Shown piece by piece: positions 33,356 through 40,151 of a stretch of 42,692 nt of DNA. The position numbers were made by a program, and so were the translations under genes. Each line of letters starts with the position of its first letter. Within the stretch, counting starts at the first letter, position 1. Location: contig CAKVBD010000020.1 in the NCBI GenBank assembly GCA_934725105.1, positions 1 to 42,692 of the forward strand, read 5' to 3'. The stretch is from an uncultured Bulleidia sp. (GTDB taxonomy: Bacteria > Bacillota_I > Bacilli_A > Erysipelotrichales > Erysipelotrichaceae). The notes beneath the pieces were generated by a model. The model saw nothing but the letters and a program-made list of their open reading frames with translations, did not search any database and had not been told where the DNA came from.

Positions 33356-34244
33356 TGTCTTCTGGAAGATTCCATTTTCCATCTAAGGCATATTGCTTCA
33401 AGAATGTAATGACTTGCTGCGTTAATTCATTAGGTGTAGAAGAACCACTCGTAACTGCGATGCGGTTCTTTTCTTTTACCATTTCTTCTTTGAGATCCTT
33501 GATGGAATCAATGAGATATGCTTCTTTGATACCGGATGCCAATGCAATTTTTCTGAGCTGATTAGAATTGTTGCTGCGGGCATCTCCAACAACAATGAGT
33601 ACATCTGTATCTTTTAGATGCATAACAGCTTCCTGACGAACTCTTGTCGCATTGCATATTTCCTTTGCGACAGTTGCATCTGGATATTTCTTTAGACATT
33701 CTTCAATGATTGCAGAAGTATCTAATATGGAAAGTGTTGTCTGATTTGTAATTAATACATTTTTTAGTCCATCTAATCTTTGGATATCTTCACAACTTGT
33801 GATAAGATGTACACGCTTGGAAAGGGAGACTGTTCCCTCTGATTCTGGATGACCTTTTTTTCCAATGTATAGTACATCACCATCTTGTTGAATGTGCTGC
33901 TTTACAAGGTCATGTGTCTTAATGACATCTAGACACGAAGCGTCAACTACTTTGAGACCTTTGCGGATAGCTTTTTCTTTTACATCATCACTAATACCGT
34001 GTGCTGTAAAAATAACGATGCCAGAATCAATTCTATCGAGCAGTTCACTTCTTGTTTTTCCTGCTTCTTCGACAAAGCGGATGCCAATAGCTTTGCAAGC
34101 ATCAACAACAAATTGATTGTGAACAATCATCCCAAGCATATATACAGGGGTATCAGGATTGTCCTGAGCTGTTTTACGTGCTATCTGAATCGCACGAACA
34201 ACACCTTGGCAATACCCGCGTGGAACGACAGAAATAATTTCCAT
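33336..34244 (-). CDS. ispH: 4-hydroxy-3-methylbut-2-enyl diphosphate reductase IspH
   Basis: IspH catalyses the last step of the MEP isoprenoid pathway and makes IPP and DMAPP with a 4Fe-4S cluster. The three cluster cysteines are C12 (RGYCQG), C104 (DASCLDV) and C197 (EICNATRVRQ). Active-site parts GHPESEGT, TNQTTLS and DARSNNSNQL are present. The length of 302 residues is normal. DASCLDV replaces the much more common DATCP. GAGAGGTG lies before the ATG. In Bacillus, ispH lies beside cshB and nfo, as it does here, though in opposite orientation. Confidence 0.95.
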   Translation of the reverse strand: MEIISVVPRGYCQGVVRAIQIARKTAQDNPDTPVYMLGMIVHNQFVVDACKAIGIRFVEEAGKTRSELLDRIDSGIVIFTAHGISDDVKEKAIRKGLKVVDASCLDVIKTHDLVKQHIQQDGDVLYIGKKGHPESEGTVSLSKRVHLITSCEDIQRLDGLKNVLITNQTTLSILDTSAIIEECLKKYPDATVAKEICNATRVRQEAVMHLKDTDVLIVVGDARSNNSNQLRKIALASGIKEAYLIDSIKDLKEEMVKEKNRIAVTSGSSTPNELTQQVITFLKQYALDGKWNLPEDITVRLL

Positions 34245-34275
34245 AAAGACACCTCTCTCAATTACAGAATTCTAG

Positions 34276-34281
34276 TATAAT
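34276..34281 (+). promoter_or_regulatory. Probable -10 box for cshB-nfo
   Basis: TATAAT lies 16 bp before the cshB start, with no clear -35 box. The same 53-bp gap must also hold the divergent ispH promoter (minus-strand TATAAT at 34288-34283 or TATACT at 34279-34274), so the two promoters overlap. Confidence 0.4.
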
Positions 34282-34297
34282 CATTATAGGTGATAAA

Positions 34298-35671
34298 ATG
34301 AAAAAATTTGAAGATTTTAATTTAAAAGAGTATACAAAAAAATTTATTGAAGTGAATCACTTCACACAGCCAACACCAATTCAGGAAGATGTTATTCCTA
34401 GCAGTTTAAGAGGAAAAGATGTCATTGGATTGAGTGCTACGGGTTCTGGTAAAACACATGCATTTTTAATTCCAATTCTTGAAAAGATTGATGTAGATTG
34501 TAATGAATGTCAGGCAGTGATTACTGCCCCTACACGTGAACTTGCTTTTCAGATCTATGAAATGGCAAAAGTCATGTGTGATGTATTACCAGCATTAAGA
34601 GTATCTTTATATGTTGGTGGACAGGATAGAGAAAAAGACATTGAAAAGCTGAATAAGCAACAGCCACATGTCGCAATTGGTACACCAGGTAGAATCAAGG
34701 ATCTATTCTTGAATGAAGGTGCTTTACGTATTGATAAAGCTAAGATCTTAGTTGTCGATGAAGCGGATATGACATTGGAATATGGATTCTTAGATGAAAT
34801 TGATGCTTTTGCGGGCAGAATGAGTGAGAATCTGCAGATGATGGCTTTCTCAGCTACAATGCCTGATCAGTTGAAACCATTTATTAAAAAGTATATGCAT
34901 CATCCAGTTACATTCCAGATTGGGGAAGCAGTACGTTTTAACCCAGATATTACGCATGTTCTTGTTCCTTGTTACCATCATAGTTTTACAGAAACAATCA
35001 TGTCAATCCTTCCAGGGTTCCAGCCTTATGTTTGTTTGATTTTCGCAAATACAAGAAAAGAAGCAAGTACAATTGCGGAAGAATTAAGAAAGAATGGTTT
35101 AAGTGTTTCGGAAATTCATGGTGACTTGACAAGCCGTCAGAGAAAACAGTCTATGAAGGCAATTGCTACGGGTGAAAATACATATGTTGTGGCAACTGAT
35201 CTTGCAGCACGTGGTATTGATATTGCGGAAGTAACACATGTTATTTCCTGTGGTTTCCCTAATGATCTGGAATACTATGTCCATCGTGCTGGTAGAACGG
35301 GTAGAGCTGGAAGCAAGGGTACATGCTTTGCTTTATATCATGAAGAAGATGATGCAGCAATTCGTTCTTTACAGAAGCGTGGTATCAAGTTTGAACACCG
35401 TAGATTTAAGAATGGTACATGGAATGATTTGAGAGGATATGGCATCAAGTATCAGAGAAAAGATGATACGGAACTTGATAAGAAGATTGCCATGGTTTAC
35501 AACAACAAGAAAAATACAAAAGTAAAACCTGGCTATAAGAAAAAGAGAAAGAATGCCATTGCGAGAATCTATCAGAAGAAGAAGAGAGAAATGATTCGTT
35601 CTAAGATCAGAGAAGAAAAGAAAGCAATGTATAAAGAACGTGCAAGAAAAGAAAGAGAAGGATTAGAATGA
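34298..35671 (+). CDS. cshB: DEAD-box RNA helicase (CshB-like)
   Basis: This ATP-dependent RNA helicase is expected to act in ribosome assembly or cold-shock mRNA unwinding. The motifs are Q (FTQPTPIQEDVIP), I (ATGSGKT), Ia (PTRELAFQ), II (VVDEADM), III (SAT), V (ATDLAARGID) and VI (HRAGRTGR). The last 60-70 residues are strongly basic (KPGYKKKRKNAIARIYQKKK), an RNA-binding tail. Length is 457 residues. Its position next to ispH and nfo matches B. subtilis cshB (yqfR). GGTG lies before the ATG. It overlaps nfo by ATGA. Confidence 0.92.
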   Translation: MKKFEDFNLKEYTKKFIEVNHFTQPTPIQEDVIPSSLRGKDVIGLSATGSGKTHAFLIPILEKIDVDCNECQAVITAPTRELAFQIYEMAKVMCDVLPALRVSLYVGGQDREKDIEKLNKQQPHVAIGTPGRIKDLFLNEGALRIDKAKILVVDEADMTLEYGFLDEIDAFAGRMSENLQMMAFSATMPDQLKPFIKKYMHHPVTFQIGEAVRFNPDITHVLVPCYHHSFTETIMSILPGFQPYVCLIFANTRKEASTIAEELRKNGLSVSEIHGDLTSRQRKQSMKAIATGENTYVVATDLAARGIDIAEVTHVISCGFPNDLEYYVHRAGRTGRAGSKGTCFALYHEEDDAAIRSLQKRGIKFEHRRFKNGTWNDLRGYGIKYQRKDDTELDKKIAMVYNNKKNTKVKPGYKKKRKNAIARIYQKKKREMIRSKIREEKKAMYKERARKEREGLE

Positions 35672-36504
35672 TCATCGGTTCTCACGTACAGATGAAATCA
35701 CCAAAGTATCTTGAAGGTGCTGTAGAAGAAGCTTTATCGTATGATGCAAATGCATTGATGCTTTATACAGGTGCACCGCAGAATACACGTCGTGTTGAAA
35801 TAGAAAAGATGCATATTGCACAGGCACATGCATTGCTGAAAGAACATGAGATTCCATTTGATCGAATCATTGTTCATGCACCATATATCATCAATCCAGC
35901 AAATTCTGTAAAAAAAGAAGTTGGTGAACTCGCTGTCAGTTTTCTTGAACAGGAAGCAATTCGTACAAAAGCACTTGGTGCAAAATACATGGTTCTTCAT
36001 CCAGGATCTTATACGACAACGACTCTAGAACAAGGTTTGCAGACAACAATTGATCATTTAAATGCAACACATATTCCTGAAGGTATTGTGATCTGTTTAG
36101 AAACAATGGCTGGTAAGGGAAGTGAAGTTGGCTATCAATTGGAACATTTGGCATATATTCTTGCACATCTGAATCAGAAAGATTCTTATGGTGTATGCAT
36201 GGATACATGTCATATGCATGATGCGGGATATGACATGTCCCATTTTGATGATGTATTAGATGCATTTGATTGTCTTATTGGACTAGATAAACTGCATGTC
36301 ATTCATTTGAATGATTCAAAAAATGTACAAGGTGCTAGAAAAGACCGTCATGAAAATATTGGAAAAGGCTATCTTGGATTTGAAACACTGCATACAATTG
36401 CACATCATCCAAGAGTTGCACATGTTCCTAAGATTTTAGAAACACCATACATTGATGGAAAAGCACCATACAAAGAAGAAATACAATTATTAAGACAAAA
36501 ATAA
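35668..36504 (+). CDS. nfo: Deoxyribonuclease IV (endonuclease IV)
   Basis: Nfo cuts DNA at abasic sites in base-excision repair using three zinc ions in a TIM barrel. It starts MIIGSHVQMKSPKYLEGA. The zinc-ligand segments are IIVHAPYIIN, MVLHPGS, ICLETMAGKGSEVG, VCMDTCHMHDAGYD and VIHLNDSKN, followed by RHENIGKGYLGFETL. The length of 278 residues is normal. The ATG overlaps the cshB stop, as in Bacillus, where the two genes are also adjacent. A terminator follows. Confidence 0.96.
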   Translation: MIIGSHVQMKSPKYLEGAVEEALSYDANALMLYTGAPQNTRRVEIEKMHIAQAHALLKEHEIPFDRIIVHAPYIINPANSVKKEVGELAVSFLEQEAIRTKALGAKYMVLHPGSYTTTTLEQGLQTTIDHLNATHIPEGIVICLETMAGKGSEVGYQLEHLAYILAHLNQKDSYGVCMDTCHMHDAGYDMSHFDDVLDAFDCLIGLDKLHVIHLNDSKNVQGARKDRHENIGKGYLGFETLHTIAHHPRVAHVPKILETPYIDGKAPYKEEIQLLRQK

Positions 36505-36528
36505 AAAGAAGCATTGCTTCTTTTTATT
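36500..36528. terminator. Bidirectional terminator between nfo and the phosphoesterase-like gene
   Basis: AATAAAAAGAAGC (36500-36512) pairs with GCTTCTTTTTATT (36516-36528) around a 3-nt loop. A and T runs on either side serve both convergent genes. Confidence 0.85.
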
Positions 36529-36531
36529 TAC

Positions 36532-37521
36532 TTATTCTTCATTGTTCTCTTCCTGAGGTGTTTCTTCAGGTACTGTTTCTTCTTGAGATGTTTCTTCTTG
36601 TGATGAAGTATCTTCTGTAGGAGCAGGTGTTGTTGTATCCAGTTTTGAAGAAGGGAGTTTCTCTTCTTTTTCTGTTGTTTGTTTTAATGTATATACGACA
36701 ACTTCTGCGGGCGTAAATAATCGAACATCCTGATTGACTGTTCCTGTACCATTAGTGATATCTAGTGTAAATGTGTTATCAATGAGATGCTTACCTCTTA
36801 GATATTGCGTTGCATAGGCAGGTTCATAGAATGAAGTGAAAATGAAGTTTGCCTGACCACCTAAGGAATGTCCTGCTAAGAAGTAGTCTGTTAAATCTTT
36901 TGGTACTTCATTGACAGTATCGGGTGTATGACAAAGTGTCATGACATAAGAATCTTTAGAAACGTTACTGTAGGCACTATCAATATCTTTCGTACCATCA
37001 ATACCATTATCTAATCCAACAACGGTAATAAATTGAGAGCCATTTTTATGGATCTGGAAAGATGTATTCTGGATCACTTCAAAGTCAGAAGCATCATAAA
37101 TTGCATTGACTGTAGATTTCATGACATCACTTGCACCATCAATATCGCCATATACCGCAAATTTTCCATATTTCGCCTGAATATTAGAGAATGCTTTTGC
37201 GATGAGAGCTGTACTGTTATCATCAACTGTTACAGAATCACCATAGATATCCCCACCAAACAAGACAACATCTGCACCAGATGCATTGATTGTATCAACA
37301 AGCTTGTTCAATCTTTCTTCATCCATATAGATGCCATACTTAAGATCAGAAAAGAAAAGAATATTCATATTGTCTAACTGTTCTGGGATTTGTTCATCAT
37401 CAATTGTAACGTGTCGTGTAATGAATCTAGCAGGTGCCACAAAAAAAGAATCGATGAGTAAAAAGGCTGTAATAGATAAGATGCAGAATATCGTTAGTAA
37501 TATCTTTGTTGAAGTTTTCAT
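36532..37521 (-). CDS. Membrane-anchored metallophosphoesterase-fold protein, metal site degenerate
   Basis: The fold is that of YkuE-type metallophosphoesterases: one N-terminal helix (about 7-25), a domain at about 50-280, and a T/S/P/E-rich tail. Several catalytic motifs are altered. The usual DLH is DLK (59-61), GNHD is GDID (125-128) and GHTHGG is GHSLGG (217-222); GGD (89-91) and the histidine in LCHTPD (H198) remain. At least four metal ligands seem lost, so catalysis is doubtful. It may bind a ligand or protein instead. The ATG at 37521 has AAGGA eight bases upstream; a start at 37545 lacks support. An IS element lies directly before the gene, which may have separated it from its own promoter. 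Confidence 0.8.
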   Translation of the reverse strand: MKTSTKILLTIFCILSITAFLLIDSFFVAPARFITRHVTIDDEQIPEQLDNMNILFFSDLKYGIYMDEERLNKLVDTINASGADVVLFGGDIYGDSVTVDDNSTALIAKAFSNIQAKYGKFAVYGDIDGASDVMKSTVNAIYDASDFEVIQNTSFQIHKNGSQFITVVGLDNGIDGTKDIDSAYSNVSKDSYVMTLCHTPDTVNEVPKDLTDYFLAGHSLGGQANFIFTSFYEPAYATQYLRGKHLIDNTFTLDITNGTGTVNQDVRLFTPAEVVVYTLKQTTEKEEKLPSSKLDTTTPAPTEDTSSQEETSQEETVPEETPQEENNEE

Positions 37522-37554
37522 AAATAAAATCCTTTCGTTTGTCATAGGCGGAAA

Positions 37555-37576
37555 CCCACTGCCTTTAGGTGGTGGG
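37555..37576 (+). repeat. Left-end hairpin of the IS element
   Basis: CCCAC (37555-37559) pairs with GTGGG (37572-37576), and CCT with AGG inside, leaving a short loop. This is a subterminal hairpin of the type recognised by TnpA Y1 transposases. Confidence 0.7.
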
Positions 37577-37600
37577 AGGAGACTTGTAAATCTTTAATCG

Positions 37601-37711
37601 TTAACCCTGATTCTCAATATATTTTTGTATGGTAGTTGATGATACTTCTCCAATGCTACAGGCAAAATTTCCGTCTGTTATGATGGTTGTATCTTTTATC
37701 CATAATTCACC
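37601..37711 (-). pseudogene. tnpA: C-terminal fragment of the IS200-type transposase TnpA
   Basis: On the minus strand, 36 codons from after a TGA (37714-37712) to the TAA at 37603-37601 read ELWIKDTTII and then SSTTIQKYIENQG. This matches the end of Y1 transposases, where W-x-x-S/D-Y-F-V and KYIENQ are conserved. The catalytic HUH domain and the tyrosine region upstream are missing. The next bases already belong to the tnpB upstream region. I read it as a deletion remnant. Confidence 0.75.
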
Positions 37712-37751
37712 TCAAAACATTGATTTTCACTAACTATTATTGTTGTTGTTA

Positions 37752-37757
37752 TATAAT
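37752..37757 (+). promoter_or_regulatory. Probable -10 box of tnpB
   Basis: TATAAT lies within an AT-rich segment between TTCACTA (37726-37732) and TAGTGAA (37761-37767), which form an inverted repeat. AAAGGAG and ATG follow downstream. Confidence 0.45.
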
Positions 37758-37790
37758 ATATAGTGAAACATCTATGAAAGGAGTACATCT

Positions 37791-38930
37791 ATGGAACAGA
37801 TGACTATTACAGCTAAAATTCAAATAGTCGTAGATAAAACAGATAAGGTTTTACTTGATGAAACTATGTCTGTTTATCGCAATGCCTGTAATCATGTTTC
37901 AGACTATGTATTCCGTACTCATGACTTAAAGCAGTTTTCACTCAATAAGATTTTGTATTCTACTTTACGAGAAAAGTTTAATCTTAAATCGCAAATGGCT
38001 CAGTCTGTTTTGAAGACTGTTATCGCCAGATATAAGAGTATTCTTAAAAATCAAAATGAATGGATAAAACCATCGTTTAAAAATCCTCAGTATGATTTGG
38101 TTTGGAACAGAGATTATTCCTTAACACAAAACTGCTTTTCAATCAATACGCTAAACGGTCGTGTAAAGTTATCTTATTTTGCAGATGGAATGTCTAAGTA
38201 TTTCGACCATACGATTTATAAGTTTGGTACAGCCAAACTTGTAAATAAGCATGGCAAGTATTATCTTTACATACCAGTAACCTGCGATGTCGAAGAAAGT
38301 AATATTTCTGACATCTGTAATGTTGTGGGTATAGATAGAGGTATTAACTTTGTTGTTGCCACTTATGACAGCAAACATAAGTCTGGATTTGTTAGTGGAA
38401 AGACTATAAAGCAAAAACGTGCTAATTATTCCAAACTTCGTAAAGAACTCCAAATGCGACAGACCCCATCTTCAAGACGAAGAATAAAAGCTATTGGTAG
38501 GCGAGAAAACCGTTGGATGCAGGATATTAACCATCAGGTATCAAAGGCACTCATCAAAAATAACCCAAAGCACACTCTCTTTGTATTGGAAGATTTATCA
38601 GGTATTCGTAATGCTACAGAACGTGTTAAAACAAAAGACCGTTATGTTTCTGTATCATGGTCTTTCTATGACCTTGAACAAAAACTAATCTACAAAGCAA
38701 AACAGAATCAATCTTCTGTTATTAAGGTAGACCCTCGTTATACAAGTCAGTGCTGCCCTTGTTGTGGACACGTTGAAAAGTCTAACCGCAATAAGAAGAT
38801 TCATCTATTTACTTGCAAAAACTGTGGTTACAAATCTAATGATGACCGCATTGGAGCTATGAATCTGTATCGTATGGGAATAGACTATCTTGCAGATAGC
38901 CAAGTACCTGATACAGTTGTAACAGAGTAA
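37791..38930 (+). CDS. tnpB: RNA-guided nuclease TnpB (IS200/IS605 family)
   Basis: TnpB is a transposon-encoded RNA-guided DNA nuclease related to Cas12. It uses an omega RNA from the right end of its own element and helps keep the element at its site. The 379-residue protein has all three RuvC parts: D182 (GIDRGIN), E267 (LEDLSGI) and D352 (DDRIGAMNL). A zinc finger lies between (CPCC from C322 to C325, CKNC from C342 to C345). These indicate an active nuclease rather than a dead TldR-type repressor. AAAGGAG precedes the ATG. It is normally partnered by TnpA, present here only as a fragment. Confidence 0.92.
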   Translation: MEQMTITAKIQIVVDKTDKVLLDETMSVYRNACNHVSDYVFRTHDLKQFSLNKILYSTLREKFNLKSQMAQSVLKTVIARYKSILKNQNEWIKPSFKNPQYDLVWNRDYSLTQNCFSINTLNGRVKLSYFADGMSKYFDHTIYKFGTAKLVNKHGKYYLYIPVTCDVEESNISDICNVVGIDRGINFVVATYDSKHKSGFVSGKTIKQKRANYSKLRKELQMRQTPSSRRRIKAIGRRENRWMQDINHQVSKALIKNNPKHTLFVLEDLSGIRNATERVKTKDRYVSVSWSFYDLEQKLIYKAKQNQSSVIKVDPRYTSQCCPCCGHVEKSNRNKKIHLFTCKNCGYKSNDDRIGAMNLYRMGIDYLADSQVPDTVVTE

Positions 38931-38939
38931 ACTCTGCTA

Positions 38940-39097
38940 CAAAGGGTGCTGTCAACCACCCTATGATGTAACGCCACTTTAGACAGCAATATCTATTGGG
39001 GCTAAAGGTCGGAGGTGTAAACCGTCAGTACGACTGGGCAGTTACAAGCACATGATCTTTAGGTCATGGGTAGTTGATGCATACTATGTTACCACAA
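38940..39097 (+). ncRNA. Predicted omega RNA (reRNA) with guide
   Basis: The sequence between the tnpB stop and the right end can fold into consecutive hairpins: GGGTG/CACCC (38944-38948 with 38957-38961), CTTTAG/CTAAAG (38977-38982 with 39002-39007) enclosing CAATA/TATTG, and the right-end hairpin at 39051-39068. In TnpB systems such an RNA ends in a guide copied from the flanking DNA; here that would be TGCATACTATGTTACCACAA (39078-39097). The extent and the 5' end are estimates. Confidence 0.6.
39051..39068 (+). repeat. Right-end hairpin of the IS element
   Basis: CATGATC (39051-39057) pairs with GGTCATG (39062-39068), including one T-G pair, around a TTTA loop, followed by GGTAGTTGA. Confidence 0.75.
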
Positions 39098-39101
39098 TCT
39101 A

Positions 39102-39110
39102 TGCTAAAAT
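39102..39110 (+). promoter_or_regulatory. Extended -10 box before the HAD-like gene
   Basis: TGCTAAAAT lies 15 bp before the HAD-like start codon and about 25 bp beyond the IS right end. No good -35 box is seen; part of the original one may have been replaced by the IS. Confidence 0.4.
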
Positions 39111-39125
39111 AACGTAGGGATTATT

Positions 39126-39884
39126 ATGTTTGATGCAAGCTATATCATACAGTTAGATGTTTTGGTGAAAAATGGAATTGCTTCGAAAGGAGCAATTGCT
39201 TTTATGAAGAAACTTGAAGAAGAAGGGATGCCATACATCATTGTAACGGAACAGTCTGGTAGAATACAGGATCATATTGCTGACTATCTTATAGAAAGAG
39301 GGTTCCGCTATATTCGCCCATCTTCGATTTATACGAGCAGTATGGCTTGTAGAGACTATATGCATCTGCGTTATCCAGACATGCAGAAAGCGTGTTATTT
39401 AGGTGGTGCAGGAATTAAAGAAGTTTTAGAAAAAGGAAACTATCAGATTACTTTTGATCATCCAGATTTTATCATTATGGGAATGAATAAAAAAAGTACA
39501 TACTATGATTATTCAAGAATTTCTTTGGCCGTACAGGATGGTGCAATGCTTGTTTCCAGTGATAATCGCAATGTACAGTTTGTAGATGGATTACGCATGA
39601 TTGGCAATGCCGCAATTGTTAAGATGATAGAGTATGCGACCGGATGTCAAAGTATTTCCTTCGGCAGAGGGTGTGATAATTATCTTTTGATGGCAAAACT
39701 GTATTTGAATCAAGAAAATATTTTATTTATTGGAAATGATTTTGAAAGAGATATTCTTCCCGCAATGCATTGTGAATTTACAACTGTATTTGTAACAGAA
39801 GGAAATTCGATTGAAAATACAGGAATGAATGAACAGCATCATCCTGATTATATCGTTGAAGATTTGTTTGGCTTAACAAAATGA
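39126..39884 (+). CDS. HAD-superfamily (NagD-like) protein with degenerate active site
   Basis: The 252-residue protein aligns in layout with class IIA HAD phosphatases (NagD/AraL). It has an N-terminal motif I region, TEQSG as motif II (41-45), a large cap, and a C-terminal motif III/IV region. The catalytic residues are changed: DxDG is Q9-L-D11-V12, so the nucleophilic Asp is Gln. Motif III lysine (FGKP) is FGRG, and the motif IV GDxxxTD is GNDFERD. Phosphatase activity by the usual mechanism is therefore unlikely. A TAGGGA ribosome binding site precedes the ATG. It sits between the IS right end and the leuS T-box. Function unknown. Confidence 0.8.
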   Translation: MFDASYIIQLDVLVKNGIASKGAIAFMKKLEEEGMPYIIVTEQSGRIQDHIADYLIERGFRYIRPSSIYTSSMACRDYMHLRYPDMQKACYLGGAGIKEVLEKGNYQITFDHPDFIIMGMNKKSTYYDYSRISLAVQDGAMLVSSDNRNVQFVDGLRMIGNAAIVKMIEYATGCQSISFGRGCDNYLLMAKLYLNQENILFIGNDFERDILPAMHCEFTTVFVTEGNSIENTGMNEQHHPDYIVEDLFGLTK

Positions 39885-39891
39885 TTTCTGA

Positions 39892-39920
39892 TTGTTTTTG
39901 AAATTTAAAAGTGATACACT
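39892..39920 (+). promoter_or_regulatory. Predicted promoter of the leuS T-box transcript
   Basis: TTGTTT (39892-39897) and TACACT (39915-39920) with a 17-bp spacer, and a TGA extension before the -10 box. Transcription would start near 39927. Confidence 0.65.
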
Positions 39921-39926
39921 AGTTTC

Positions 39927-40135
39927 ATCGTGATGAAATAAGAATAGTAGCTTATGCGTATGGCTTAGAGAGACGGAATTTTGGTGAAATCCGTAGCATA
40001 TTATTAAGTGAACTCACCTTATGAGTGATCGTTGCTCTGCGTTAAAGAGATGAATGAAGTGCATATGATATTTTCATATGAACTAAGGTGGTACCGCGTT
40101 TACAAGACGTCCTTAGATTTGGACGTCTTTTATAT
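39927..40135 (+). promoter_or_regulatory. T-box riboswitch, leucine-specific
   Basis: The T-box AAGGTGGTACCGCG (40085-40098) is identical to that before tyrS. An AGAGA motif lies in stem I, and the specifier CUC (40013-40015) in GAACTCACCTT. The terminator is AAGACGTCC (40104-40112) with GGACGTCTT (40121-40129) and T-rich sequence. CUC reads tRNA-Leu(GAG), which agrees with leuS. The first AGG of the terminator arm region competes with the antiterminator in the usual way. Confidence 0.93.
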
Positions 40136-40151
40136 TTTTTCAGGAGGGTTT

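Larger units (their letters stand above)
37541..39077 (+). mobile_element. IS200/IS605-family element with intact TnpB and decayed TnpA
   Basis: The element carries divergent genes: a truncated tnpA on the minus strand and tnpB on the plus strand. Left and right imperfect palindromes share CTTTAGGT (37562-37569 and 39057-39064). The right end finishes in the family-typical GGTAGTTGA. No terminal inverted repeat or target duplication is expected in this family. The left boundary is approximate, because the insertion tetra/pentanucleotide could not be fixed. Without full TnpA, the element should move only with help from another copy. Confidence 0.85.

Noticed and set aside
37331..37597. Plus-strand frame of 88 codons across the phosphoesterase-like gene start and the IS left end
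   Set aside because: It is antisense to a supported gene and runs into the IS hairpin; no ribosome binding site or family match.
37791..38930. TnpB as a nuclease-dead TldR-type repressor
   Set aside because: D182, E267 and D352 of the RuvC site and the zinc finger are all present.
40032..40151. N-terminal extension of leuS by 40 codons
   Set aside because: It covers the T-box antiterminator and terminator; the ATG at 40152 has a strong GGAGG site and matches the family N-terminus.
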